Translations under genes and position numbers: made by a program
NCBI GenBank assembly: GCA_015501075.1
Contig: JADNYJ010000087.1
Coordinates: forward strand, 1-64,000
Direction of reading: 5' to 3'
Source: Gymnopilus junonius
Lineage: Eukaryota > Basidiomycota > Agaricomycetes > Agaricales > Galerinaceae
DNA: 64,000 bases
In this document: piece after piece, positions 46,001-57,560 of the stretch
Layout of the letters: each line of letters begins with the position of its first letter
How positions within the stretch are numbered: the stretch's first letter is position 1
Notes under the pieces: generated by a model
Databases searched by the model: none
What the model was told of the DNA's origin: nothing
The model's input: the letters and a program-made list of their open reading frames with translations, nothing else

Positions 46001-49000
46001 TAGTCGTCGAGCGGTGATTAGCCCATGCACCGCGATTAGTGGGCTTCGGTGGGATGCGGGGCACGCAAAGAGACAACCATAGTTAGTCTTATTGGCTGGG
46101 ATCATCTGAAAGCGTAGCTCCGACCCGTTACATTTTACGGTGGTTCGCGATGACTGTAACATGTAATAGTAGTGGGTTCGGTAAGAATGGGTTCGCCATT
46201 TTATCGGGGTGTGAGCACGCTTGACTCACGTTCATTCATAACTTGATCGATAATTGGTTATATTGCGTAGAGTTTTCCCAATGTTCCAGGATGGCCGTAC
46301 ATGGAGTGGAAACTTCAGGAACATTCTAAGTTGTCGCTGCCAGATCTCAGCTATACATACAGTCTGACAACTGAATGGGCAGCTTTTGATGGTTGGTTAC
46401 TGGTGGTCCAATCCACAGTCTATTGCCTCGCTCGAAGAAAGGAAGTGATATCACCTGATCCAGCCATGGTTGCTGATAAGATAATAATATTAGATAAGTA
46501 TAATTAGCCGAAATGAACTGAAAATGAAAAAGCTTTTTTGGCCCGTCGCTCCGCGACGGTGGGCTCGCTTCGCTCAACCGCCTGCTACGCTCGGCCAAGA
46601 AGCTTGCGGGCGTCGCGCCCTTCGACCCCCTTGGTCGTCGCTACCGCTCCTCCGTTGCGCAAGCTATAGCGCCGGTCCGGGAACTCCTCGCTTCGTTCGT
46701 CGCAGAGTTACCTAATCTATTAGTCATCATTGTCTCATTATATTATAGATACTACTCTTAACTTGTCCCGAAACTACTGTCCAAAAATTGGAAACATCAA
46801 AGACTGAATAATGAGGTAAAATGATCTGCAAAGTTCTTACAAGGATCATCGGTGTTTGCCTCGTACCAGGCATCCGAACATACCTAGAGTGTTCGAAGTA
46901 AGGCAGAGATTTGAGAAACAGAATTTTACCTATTGTACTTTCACCATTCTCGAGTCGGTCTCACATCTCCACATAGAATACTAGAAATACGTACATGCTT
47001 GATAGACTCCCGAGTCCGCACTAATGGCTTCGTTTTTTGCTTCAGATCTCTAAACCGATCCGGATGTTCTTGGTCCGAACTTGACTTCGAATTTTCGACT
47101 CCTCAATTGACCGTCACGGTCCGTATTCGCACTGCAGAGTCTACAGACCGTCAGTCACCAAGTCGTGTAGCGACTCGAGATAGGTCAAAGGCATTTCCGG
47201 TGATGTCGAGAGCCTTATTTAGATAAAGAAAGCCTAAGAAAGCATCAAGCCCCTGGTAGCGACAAGTCGAATGTGCCTCATCGCAAGACCCAAGGGGGAG
47301 CTGCTGCATTTACCACCGTAATCTGATAACGAGATGTGTCGCCGATCAAAACAACGTTAGGCTCACCTAGTACTAGGAGTGCGCCACACAACTGTACAAG
47401 GGTAAGCAGAAAAAATAGACTACTGCTTTGTTGGCATCTTGGAAAACCTCGAAGACCATATAGGCATTCTACTGTGTAAAATTCTGATGGATTATAGGAA
47501 GGGCGCCGGCATTCCGAGTTGACTCGGATGATTATGTCGCCCCACGGCGAGTTTGAATCGGAAAAAGAATACAATTGGTTATCTGTTCCATCAGTACTTC
47601 TTTGCTTTAATGCTGGAGTTGATTGAACTAAAATGGGTGGAACGCGCAGCCTTTCAACTTATCAGACTTGCGTACAGCCGCTCCGACAGTGCGCTTGTAA
47701 CCTGGAAGCTCCATAAATCTCACTGACTCCCTGAGCTGGAGCGTCAGCGTCCTCCTGGAATATCTACATAATACCTGGATGTGTATACGCTGGCGCGCAT
47801 GTAGATATCGACGACGTCACAACTCACTATGCTGCGTAGTATATGGACTAGTCAGGACGACTAATCTAAATATGAAGTCATTTGACAATCCGACAAATAC
47901 GGTATGCCACCTTCCGTCGCATTTTCTCGAAAATCAAACAGTTTATGCAGTACCCTGATCTTGGGATAAATGAATGCAATCTTCCATGCTATGCACCCTC
48001 GAATATATCGAACCAGCCGCCTTCGGTCTGGGCGCTCGGGCTATATCGGGGACGAGTCTACTTTGTCCGCGCTGGGACTCCTGTCTGCTGTCGAATGATA
48101 CCTTGAAGCGTTAAGAAACACCCTGAAATCCGATTGGCATTCCAAGGAGGTAAAGCACCGGTAGTAAAATACAATGCAAACTGACCTACTCGCATCTATT
48201 CACGGACGCATTTCGTTCGGGGCAACTTCGCACCAAACATTACCCATGGCAGGCGAACTGTGGACTTTCCAAAGCAGATATTTATGCCGACGTTGAAAGC
48301 ATTGCGGTCTCGTAATACTACAGTGAACTAGAGGGAGAGATATAAGAGTTTGATATAGGGGATTTCGCATTAGAAATGCCGATCTCGGAGCCGTTAAAAG
48401 ATGATCCCATATTTTAAGGTTTGGAGTCGTGCGTTCACCGTGGAAGTCCCCGAGAAATTTCTTGGGTTGTTCTGGGTCAATTCTGGGTAGTTCTTTCCAT
48501 GCGACAGACCTTCATTATCGTGGGTGAGCTGGATTCGGTGTGGATAGTTGAAAGCATTCCCAAAGTACAGGTGGCACTGCTAAGGATAGAGATGAACTGC
48601 GAAGGTCGCCTGTTGGTTGCTCGCTACATTGATCGCCAATCAACAGGGACAGAAGTCTCGTGAGCGGGGCTAGAATATGGGAAAGACTGGAGGGCAATTA
48701 GGAATAAATAGAGGGAGGACGGAGTGGAAAGCGGGGAGCGCAGGGCAGGAGATGCGAGCCAGCTCAAGGGCACAGAAACGCTGGATTGGGGGTGGGAAAG
48801 GAAATAGGGTGAAAAAGAAAACAAGAATTTGCTGGATAGCTGGCCAAAAGGGGGTTAGGGACAAATTAGGAAAGGTAGAAATAGGCCGAGTCGTTCACTG
48901 GCGAACCAAGTCTCTCTCCTCCAGCTGCCGCACATTCCACGACCAGGCCCTTGTGCCCCTCTTTACGACCTATCCACGAACATCCACGACCTCTTTTCTA

Positions 49001-49128
49001 TTCTATTTCTTCTCTTGGGTCTATACACTTCTCCTTCAAGCCAGTCTCTTCTTCTTCTCTTCACCTTTACTGTACCAGGTACCCCACACCCCCACCCCTC
49101 CTTTCTCGAGCTCACCACCCCTCCCAGT
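43069..49128. other. Long stretch without supported genes
   Basis: About 6 kb, the longest gap in the window. All open frames are short (under about 105 codons) and lack motifs, and I could not join neighbouring ones into a protein. No terminal repeats or transposase motifs were seen. A hairpin-rich GC island lies at 46540-46710. The last 200 bases before 49129 are strongly C/T-rich and are probably the Ras promoter and leader. Decayed transposon DNA or non-coding RNA genes remain possible. Confidence 0.5.
46540..46710. repeat. GC-rich hairpin cluster
   Basis: About 170 bases are very GC-rich and sit inside A/T-rich flanks (AATATTAGATAAGTATAATTA on the left, TATTATAGATACTAC on the right). 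There are perfect hairpins at 46543-46559 (CCGTCGC-TCC-GCGACGG) and 46608-46620 (GGGCG-TCG-CGCCC). Short CGCTTCGCTC and TCGTCGC motifs recur. The composition is unlike every gene around it. It resembles GC clusters or small hairpin elements, or a piece of organellar DNA. No ends or target duplications could be fixed. Confidence 0.55.
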
Positions 49129-49997
49129 ATGGACAATTGGCGTGTGGCTGTTCTAGGCGACGGTGGTGTCGGAAAAACTGCTCTGGCGGTCCAGGTCAGT
49201 CGTCTCCATCTCCCCTTGGTTTGCCCTCTCACAGCGTCCTCTTCCAGTTTACTCTGAATTGCTTCGTAGGTCAGTTGTCATCTACTATCCAATGTATCGT
49301 CCACATGGGCTCACATTTCCGTCCTGCCCCACTTGTATCCAAAAGAAGTAATTTGTGCCCCTGCTCTCTCATCATAGCCATCACTGACGTGTTCTGCCAG
49401 ACGTACGACCCCACTATAGAAGATGCGTACCGGAAACAACTTGTAGTGGACAACCGAATGTGCTTTGTAGAAGTGATTGATACTGCGGGCCAGGGTGGGT
49501 TTCAACTCTTTGTAGGATATTTCAGTCCCAGCTCAATTGTGCGTAACAGAGGAGTATGCCACTCTGAGGGATCAGTGGGTCAGGTAAGTCAGCACCCTCT
49601 CTCTGTGCTGAATTGGCCGTCTCATCGAGGTGCATCCGCCAGAGAGGGTCAAGGTTTCATCCTCGTATACTCGATTGCGTCGAGATCAACTTTTGATCGA
49701 CTCGAAATATTCCGACAGTCAATGCGGAGGGTTAAAAGAGGGGATCCCATTTTCATGCTAGTCGGCAACAAGTGTGATAAGACGTATGAGCGGGAGGTGT
49801 CCAAGGAGGAAGGTGCTGCTTTAGCGCGTCAGTTCGGTTGCGAGTTCATCGAAACCTCGGCCAAAACTGCTCAAAATGTCGAGCGTCTCTTTATGAACCT
49901 CGTCCGCTCCCTCCGCCAGACCAGAACTATAGAGGTTGGGCCGTCACCTCCCGTCAAGAAGGAGAAGAAGAAGTCATCGAAATGTGTTGTTATGTAG
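49129..49997 (+). CDS. Ras-family small GTPase, fungal Ras2-like
   Basis: Six exons (49129-49194, 49248-49269, 49346-49347, 49401-49494, 49550-49583, 49643-49997) give exactly 190 aa. G1 is GDGGVGKT, switch I FVETYDPTIEDAYRKQ, G3 DTAGQEEYATLRDQ, G4 NKCD and G5 ETSAK. The tail is Lys-rich (KKEKKKSSK) and ends with CAAX box CVVM, a farnesylation signal. The Gly at position 12 and the Gln in DTAGQ are wild type, so GTP hydrolysis should be normal. The VE of switch I is only restored by a 2-nt exon. Without it the frame still holds but two residues are missing. Fungal Ras2-type proteins signal to growth, morphology and mating. The upstream region is pyrimidine-rich. Confidence 0.93.
49346..49347 (+). 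other. Proposed 2-nt microexon in the Ras gene
   Basis: The two bases AA follow CCAAAAG and precede GTAATT. Joined to TTC-GTA-G upstream and ACG-TAC downstream they give F-V-E-T-Y, the expected switch I sequence. The flanking introns would be 76 and 53 nt. The alternative is one 135-nt intron using a GTAGGT donor at 49266. Confidence 0.6.
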
Positions 49998-50553
49998 GGG
50001 ATTCTTTATCTGGGATTTCCGGCTTTCTAGATTCTATTGCCTTTACCTCTTTTTATGATACCATTTATGCTTTCCACTTCCATTTCTTTTCCATCCTTTT
50101 GCTCTGGTTGAACTTCTTCTGTGCATAGTTTCCTCACCCCTTCTCCTTTCTCATGATCTTGCCACATTTTCACGCTCCTCGACTACACTCATCAGCATGC
50201 GTTTCCGTACATGATTTCTTTGCTCAGGATTATTGATGTAAGTACATTTCACGAAGACATGAATCTTCCCATCCCTTGTCTGTCTGCACCCTCACAACGT
50301 GATGTATCAATTCTACTACACTGCCTTTCTGTAAAATTCATATGGGCACAGCTTGCTACGTATGTACTATGCCGTAGGCCCTCCGCAGGTGATGTCGGCA
50401 TGTATTTTTGCTAATGGCATCCCTTCGAATCAGGACACGCCCGTCGGGCTTGCTGCGTCTCTGTTGTCAATTGATATATATAAAAGGTTCAGGTAAAAAA
50501 GCTGTATTTTATTTATCTTTAGGCACTGTTACCTTGACCATCTAGATACTATT
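49998..50553. other. Intergenic
   Basis: 3' region of the Ras gene and promoter of the BTB gene. T/C-rich stretch at 50080-50150. A TATATATA at 50474-50481 is about 75 bases before the next start codon and is a likely TATA element. No gene is supported. Confidence 0.5.
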
Positions 50554-51677
50554 ATGTCTAATTCCTGGATCACTTACCGTTGCGACAAGCCTGACTTCAA
50601 AGTTCGCTCCAGCATTGACGGAACCACTCATCTGGTCAGTCGGACAGCGTTACTAAACAGTGAAGTCTTTCGTGAGCATTCCCTTCGTAATATTGATTAT
50701 CAATGGAGACCACTAAAATAATTTCTAGGGGATATGTTCGCTTGTTGTGACCCTCAGATATCAGAAAGCGAGGAAGTATTAGAACTCCAAGAAAAAGGAG
50801 GTGAATTGACCGCCCTTCTACGTCTCTTGCATGGGCCGCTTGTCCCTCCAGCGGTGCTCCCACAGGGAGGAACAAGGTTCCAGCCCACTCAGTATGATCC
50901 TGCGACTGTTATCCCTCTTCCTTTGCTTCTGTCGCTGTTTTTCAGGCTCGCAGACAAATATGTATTGGTGGAGCCTATAATGGCTGGATTGAGGCTGCAG
51001 CTTCGCGCCAACGCACCCGTTCATCCTCTGGAAGTTTACGGATTTGCCACCCTGCACGATATGGAGTGGGAAGCTTCCGAAGCCAGCCAATACGTGCTTC
51101 CGCTGTCATCATATAGTTTTGAAGAAATTAAACTCATCCCTAACGTTATCGCGTATCACAAGCTCGTTCGCTTGCAGGACTTCCGCAGGAAAGCTCTGAG
51201 AGAACTCCTGCTTGGGGAAGATATTTTCCCTCATGGTAAGCCTTTTACCTCCTCTGAGTTCCTTGCTTCTCTTAAATTAGTTATTCATTTCATGCAGACT
51301 ATGGAGAATGTGCTTCTCACCGCGAGCAAGCTGTAGATAGCTGGGATAGACAACGTAAAGCTTTGGTGGGTAGGATCGAGAGCGGTGAGAAGTGTCCGAG
51401 GTTGCCTTCAATACAACTGAATTTATTTCCCCTGGATAAACGCAGCAACAGATGTGGCTGGGGAAATGGATGCCCTCACGGACGTGTTTCTTGATTGCAA
51501 AACTTGCCACAAAGCGTGTCGGGCGGCAGTGGATATGCTTGCGGTCGGTGACGGCGGTCGTTTCAAGATTTGCTCAGGTCTGATGCGCTGTGATTATTAT
51601 CCAACAGTATAAATGCAGAAGAATACCCAGGATATTGGATCAACTCCCTGAAGCTTAATGCACCTGAAGAGTTGTAA
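50554..51677 (+). CDS. BTB/POZ domain protein of the basidiomycete type
   Basis: Start at 50554 (MSNSWITYRCDKPDFKVRSS). The first exon joins EVFR to DMFACCDPQ through an intron near 50670. The order is DFKVRSSIDGTTHLVSRTAL, SEVFRDMFACC, a leucine-rich helix (ELTALLRLLHGP), and LPLLLSLFFRLADKYVLV, which fits a BTB fold of the kind greatly expanded in mushroom genomes. The C-terminal half is helical with a Cys-containing end (LDCKTCHKACRAAVDML), and a last exon reads SEEYPGYWINSLKLNAPEEL. These proteins may serve as substrate adaptors for cullin-3 ligases, but for this one it is only an inference. It is convergent with the PXMP4 gene, 75 bases apart. Confidence 0.85.
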
Positions 51678-51752
51678 GAGACAGGTAATAAAGGAAAATT
51701 CATGTAAGTGTCATTCATAAAGTAGGTTCTATCATGATCTAAGGAGATTAAC

Positions 51753-52504
51753 TCAGGTATTATGCCAGAATAGGGTTTTCAAGTCCTTCCAAGTCTCCGA
51801 ATCGCGATAGAGGTATTTCATGGAGTTGAACATTCCAGGCTGGATGGTTTCTCCCCGATGCCGGAAGAGCCACATCACAGCACCCCATGAGACTGCAGCA
51901 AATATAGTGAAATATTTTGAATCGGGTGGCAGTGGCTTCACAGCGGATCCGGCCAGTGCAGATTGTGGGGAGGTATTATATGGTGAAGTCGCCCGAGGAA
52001 TAAAGGATGCGACGACGCGCGAAACCACGTAAAGTACGATCTGCAAATAGAATTACTATTTGATGCAAGCAGAGTGAAAGACGTCTGACAAACCTGCTCA
52101 TTCACTGCATTTCGATCGCCAAATACAAAGTAACCACCTATTAGTCCAGCAATAAAGGTGTCGCTATCGCGTTCCTTCCCGCCATTAAGCTTTTTCTGAA
52201 TTAGGAGGATTGTTTTGTACAGCGAGACGAATTTGGCCAAGTTGAAGGCATGTTGTCTGGTAGCACGGTATATCATGCGCACCCGTGTTTGCCAGCTAAG
52301 CACAGACACCAGAGGTCAAGCAACATATGAGGACGTAAGAAACGAGGCTCACTCTCCACGGCCAAAAAGTATGGACATGACAAGCGCATGAGGGAACCTG
52401 ACTTTGACCCCATATACGAACCCATTGCGGGCACCTTTCAAGATGGCCAAATAGTCATGATAAACGGGATTGGTGATGATCTCGTTAATGAGAGCCAGAG
52501 ACAT
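51753..52504 (-). CDS. PXMP4: Peroxisomal membrane protein PXMP4 homologue (Tim17/22/23-like)
   Basis: Three exons (52353-52504, 52094-52295, 51753-52040) give exactly 213 aa, close to the 212 of human PXMP4. Blocks are YHDYLAILKGARNGFVYGVK, RFPHALVMSILFGRG, ATRQHAFNLAKFVSLYK, IAGLIGGYFVFGDRNAVNEQ, IVLYVVSRVVASF, FAAVSWGAVMWLFRHRGETI, QPGMFNSMKYLYRDSETW and KDLKTLFWHNT. Gly-rich membrane segments place it in the Tim17 superfamily. The RxPHALVM block and the GGxxVFGxxNxxNxQ block are diagnostic. It is a peroxisomal membrane protein of unclear transport role. The start Met at 52504 directly precedes the conserved domain. Confidence 0.93.
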
Positions 52505-54590
52505 GTTGGCCGTGCACACCCAAGAAGCCTAAGAGGAAGGTGCCAGCGAACGAGACGAGTAATGATGGTCCGGAGTATGATATCCTCTTCACTGGGCCTG
52601 GCTCACTGGTAACAAGGTGCCCGGAAATTTAATCACATGTCAATAACACGCAGAGTAAGGTGCTTCAACTGGAGTCTTTGCAACTTCAATGCTAATGTAT
52701 ATGCTGATAACTTTATCATTGTCTAGTAAGATTCAAGAATAACTTGGCTCTGCGAAGCCTCGCTAACCGGATACCACATATTCGGGTGTCGGGAGCAATT
52801 CCTCTCACCACCTACCACGAGCTTGCAGTAATTATCGAAAGAAGTGCAAAGGCATTCCCGGCAGTGAGGGCAAATGTATACATGCTTCGAAAGTGTCTTT
52901 AAATGATTGACTATGTAACCCCTTAATCTTGCCCTGGACATTGCACTTGTTATTGCCCCGCAGGGATGCCATCACATTTACACAGTTTCCTTTGGTCGGC
53001 CTCGTGTTCAGTCGAATCGTTTGAGATAACAATAAGAATGAACTGAACGGTCTGAACCGTCCGCTATCATTAGGCTGTGGGTCCGGAGTCCTAGGAAATC
53101 GATTTTTCGAACAGAAATGTAAGAGCTTTTTGGGACAAGAGTGCTGAATTCCACGTCCCGATGGTGATGGATATAGCCAGACTAATGTACGTGGAAGTGG
53201 AATGACTGAGAGCTCAACGGAATTTTTCCGAGTGGTCGAACAAAGCTCTTGAGTGCCTAATCTCTAAATCTGGGTAGTTAGGTATGAGGCACTGCACAAT
53301 CAGATTGAATGAAGCACACACACGACATGGAATATAGCTGGTGAGCTTTGCTCAGTGAAAGCACTTTCTTTAAGATACGTCCGTCAACTAGGACAAATCA
53401 AGATCCTCTGCCACTGAGACCAGGGTGTATAATAAGAGTTTGAATCGTTATGTGGAACTGAAGGTGGGTTCAACAGAGAAAGACATGCACGGCCCGAAGA
53501 GGATGCGCTGTTTCCGATAGGTGATGTGCACCTGGTCGACCTTGGAGGCCCATTATATCAGTAAACGTCAGTGAATGTCCACAATGCAGCAAACAAGTGG
53601 AGTCGGGACCTTTACAAACGAGTTGGTTTTCCCCGGAATACAAACAAGTCAGTGTCTGGCCTGGATAGAGATTTTGCAGAAATGTTAACGTCCATAATGT
53701 TGATTTAACACTCAAAAGTAGCTCTTTTTGGTTGAAGCGTCAAAGAGCACACTTCTGCGTCAGATTGATCCCAGTGACGGGACGAACCGGCCCAGAGACC
53801 AGTTCATCAATCATTAATCATGGGTCATCCCATGCGTATATAATACCGTATAACGCGTCGTCGAGACAGAGACATGGGAGCAACAGCGAGAATGGAGGGT
53901 CAGAGAGCCGCGGAGATACCTCACAATGACTTCCAAGGATGGTAATACACGTACTATTGAAGCTTATACGAGTACAGCCTCGCGGGAGACAATTAAAAGG
54001 TCGCCTGGACATTCCGTCTATAGACGTTGTCTTCTTTCCACGGGTGACGGTGATGAGGCAGCGTCCGCAATGGTCGGGAGAAAAGGCGTAGAAATTGACC
54101 AGTGCGTCTCCAGTCCTATGACTTGGCAATTCGAATTATTGATTCTCAGCGCTTGGCTTTGCGTCAAAAGACAACTACGAAATCGTGCCAATGCCTTCCG
54201 CTATAGAATTGGACGTGAGAATTGCAGTGACAGCCGAAACTTAAGGCCAAATGTAAGGCGGACAGTAGGTATAGTGGCGGGAATTATAGTAGGGAAGTTT
54301 TTCATTCGACCTTCGTTAGGAAGGCCTCATATTTGGTGACGAGCACTACGCCCAAGCCGCCCAGATCGCGGGCGGTGTGCAGCGGTGCTGAACTTCACAT
54401 AACCCGAAATCGCATAAACTCGAAGAGGTCAACAGAAGGCTTGAGCCAGATGCAATGGGGTCACCCAAGATATGCCAAAGGTCGGCAACGATATATGAGT
54501 GGTCGCGGTAAGCAACAGAGATGGCAATTAGTATAAGTGACCCAAAATAGATATTCGCTGTTGAACCATCACCTCACTGAACTCTCCAAG
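52505..54590. other. Intergenic
   Basis: 2.1 kb. No supported gene. A minus-strand frame at 52723-52941 has several Cys (CPHCRECLC) but no continuation, and a plus frame at 53926-54339 shows no domain. The left end includes the PXMP4 promoter and the right end the Mtc1 promoter. Confidence 0.5.
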
Positions 54591-56058
54591 ATGGCGTCCA
54601 AGAAATCAAAGCAGGAAGAGGCACTCAAGTTTCTGGACGACCTCGACTCTTTTGCACCGCCGGTAGAAACGAACAACGTCCAGGTTGGTCCGCCGGCACC
54701 TGGAGCCACGAACGAAGGAGAGGCTGCCGAAGTTCTTGCATTCCTCGATGAGATCACTCAGAAGAGTACCGAGCCGACCCGTGCTGCAACAGCTCATATC
54801 TCGCGTTCTGGTACCCCTACATTGAGGAAAAGTACCGAACGAGTAAGACTCGGCGGAGGACCGTCGCTGGTGCCATCGGCGTCCGCTTCATCCTCAACAT
54901 CGTCGTTAAGCCGGACCTTGAGCCCCGATGGCCAAAAGACCAAGGAGAAAGTAGAGGCGCAATCAGTTCCTTCAAGCCAGAGTCAAATCCAATCCTCTTA
55001 TGGAGGATGGGGATGGGGTTCTGTTGGTTCGGTGTGGTCTTCTGCCTCTGCCGCTCTTGAGAAAGCCAAGTCGGCTGTAGACGAACAGGTGAAACATTTG
55101 CCGAAGAATGAGCAAGCCCGCAAGTGGGGTGAAGGAGTTATCGAGTATGCCAAAACTGCTCAACTTGATAAGCTTGGTATACACTTCTTTCTTCCGGCTA
55201 CGCGATGTTTGTATTGAATGGCATCTCAGGTCAAGATTTCAAGCGTGTCGGTCTTTCAACATTAACTGACATTCTTAATGTCGTCGCGCCTCCCATATCG
55301 GAGCACGAAGTGATCCAGGTCTGGTTAAGCCATGACATGCAAGGCTATGAAGGAATTGAGTCTCTGTCTTATCGCGCACTTGCTCGCGTTAGTCTGTTAT
55401 TGAACTCCACAAATTCTCCAGCTAAATTTATGTGTTAATTCAGATCCTTGAACAAGTTGAGGGTGGCGATCTAATTGTTAATCGAGGAAACGAATCTCGT
55501 CCGAAGGAAGGAAGTCAGGGTCGCGACCTGAACACTGTCGACAGCTATGAAACGGCATTAAAGGTCTCACAGGTATGCCAATTTATTCCAGAGCCGAGAG
55601 GCTTCATCTGACGTCAAACACAGGTGAACATAGAGGATGTAATTAAGAGAAACAGCGAAGCTACCTTAACGACAAAGAATCCAAACACTGCAACCACCTA
55701 TTCGCATGTTTACCTCCGGATTCAACCATATTTTTCCTTATTCACCCAGCCATCCTCATCATCGGAATCTTCGAAAGAAGCTTCTCAATACCTCCAATTC
55801 CTAATCTATCTCTACGATCCAGAACACAAGCTCACCCATACGACTGTCACTCAAGCTGTTCCCAGCATCTGGCTATCTTTTTGGGATGAATATGATTGGG
55901 TCGAGGACCTCATTGCCGACGCACTGAGAATTGGTGTTGAAGTCATTGGGCAGGAATATGTTGTTGTGAGAATGGGTTGGGGATCGAAGGAAGGCACTGC
56001 ACACGGATCAACGAAGGATACTAATCAGCCTGAAGGTAAAAGTGAAGGATTGTCATAA
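54591..56058 (+). CDS. MTC1: Maintenance of telomere capping protein 1 (Mtc1)
   Basis: Start at 54591 (MASKKSKQEEALKFLDDLDS). The repeated short motif ALKFLDDLDSF and VLAFLDEITQ is typical of the Mtc1 N-terminus. A Ser-rich linker leads to YGGWGWGSVGSVWSSASAAL, then a helical part (KWGEGVIEYAKTAQLDKL) and the conserved C-terminal domain. That domain includes LTDILNVVAPPISEHEVIQV, WLSHDMQGYEGIESL, YSHVYLRIQPYF and QFLIYLYDPEHKL, followed by WLSFWDEYDWVEDLIADALR and IGQEYVVVRMGW. Yeast Mtc1 is linked to COPI vesicles and to telomere capping genetically. The molecular role is unknown. Three introns interrupt the second half. Confidence 0.92.
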
Positions 56059-56307
56059 CTGTGCATAAAGATCAGATTTGTTTTCAGTCATCTGTAGTTC
56101 ATCCTTATCCGACGTGCATTTCACGTCCCGGCTTATACCTCTTTCGTCTTTATTTGGATAGCTCGCCAATTGTAACAATATACTGACGTGGAGCTTCTCG
56201 ACCTCCATATATATGATAACGATATTGATGAAAATGAGGTCTATTGCCATCCACAATGCTTTCTCTTGCAGCGCACAAGGGTTCAAGAATGCTAATGAAT
56301 AAATAAT

Positions 56308-57452
56308 CTATTTCTTAACCTCTTCTGGTTTGGGTGGAGGAGGCAAATGCTTCAACTCCTCAGGTCTGCGAGGCTTTGTGCCATCCCCAACTTGCTCCCA
56401 GGGAGAGAGAGATTCGAAGTTCCTTTGTATATCATAGTGTTCAGATTTGACCTTCAAATTGGAAATCCGGATGACTTACCGGAATGCTTGGGTCAATTGG
56501 AGAGGCTCATACACAACACGCTTGCGCTCTTCGTCATATCGAACTTCAGAGTAGCCCTAGAAAGGATCAGAGATAAAAAAAAAAGGTGTTTGTGCAAAGA
56601 AAGACGTACAGTCAAAGGGAAATCCTTTCGCAAGGGGTGGCCCTCGAAACCTAAGAGGAAAATTAGATATGCACTTCAACAGAAAAGAAAATCCGAAAAT
56701 ATACCATAGTCAGTCAGAATTCGACGGCTGGACATGTAAAGCATTAGTCATGAATAAAACAGAAGGGCAAATCTTTACTAACAGATCAGGATGGTTCTCG
56801 AAGAAAATGCCGAAGAGATCCCAAGCCTCACGTTCGTACCTAAATAGATCTCAGCGCAAAGTCGACTGCTGAGGAGCTGAAACATACCAATCTGCACCCC
56901 TGAAGACCTCGACAGCGCTAGGGACAGTATCCGCCTCACTTGCATATGTTTTCACCCTGATCCTGCCAGCATACTTGGTGCTAAGGAGGTGGTATACAAC
57001 CTCAAACCTCTTTTCCCGTTCGGGAAAATCGACACCACTAATGTCCATTACAGACTTGAACTGGCATTGTTGGTGGTCACGCAAGAATGTCAGAACGGGA
57101 ATGACCGCAGAGGGCGCGATATATAAGGTCAACTCGTCCTTCAGGACCGAGAACTGCTGAATGAATTTGGGCAAGCATTGCGTGAGGTACGAGCCATAAG
57201 TATGTAAATGCTCCGTAGTTTCCCCGTATTGCGTTATAGTCAGATTTGGAGAGGTTGGCTCGGAGAAGGGTGGTGTTGAGGCTGTAGATAAAGCTGAGCA
57301 GACTGGGCGTGGCAGCTCGGGCGATGTCGCTCACCTTGAGAAGGGGATGTAGAATGAATATGGCGCCGAATATGGGCCGCGGAGTAAGTCGCAGGTCGGG
57401 CAGAGACAACTTTGAGAGCGCAACTTGCTCTTACAGCAGCGCGGAACGACAT
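56308..57452 (-). CDS. NDUFS3: Mitochondrial complex I 30 kDa subunit (NDUFS3/NuoC)
   Basis: Start at 57452 (MSFRAAVRASCALKVVSARP), an Arg/Ala-rich presequence for mitochondrial import that runs to about HIRRHIHSTSPSQ. The mature domain begins TITQYGETTEHLHTYGSYLT. It continues with [99 protein letters not shown] and VRYDEERKRVVYEPLQLTQ. The E-R-E-x-W-D-x-[FY]-G-I signature and [15 protein letters not shown] are diagnostic. The protein sits in the peripheral arm near the quinone site. The C-terminal exon ends PPPPKPEEVKK. It shares a 108-bp divergent promoter with SPF27. Confidence 0.96.
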
Positions 57453-57560
57453 TTTGAAGGAGATGCTCGTCGCGAAATCAACTTTGGGAAGAGCCAATCC
57501 TCTTCGGACTTTGCCGGTCCGTTCGTTGACCAGCCTCCATCCTTTCTATTCGACTTCATC
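57453..57560. promoter_or_regulatory. Compact divergent promoter, NDUFS3 and SPF27
   Basis: Only 108 bases separate the start codons of two housekeeping genes. They must hold both 5' leaders and both promoters. No TATA box is visible. A pyrimidine-rich run lies just before the SPF27 start (CCTCCATCCTTTCTATTCG). Confidence 0.55.

Noticed and set aside
52723..52941. Minus-strand frame with several Cys (YICPHCRECLCTSF), like a zinc-binding domain
   Set aside because: Cys spacing fits no domain I know, and no flanking exon extends it.
53926..54339. Plus-strand frame of 137 codons
   Set aside because: No domain and no introns although neighbours are intron-rich; composition looks like chance.
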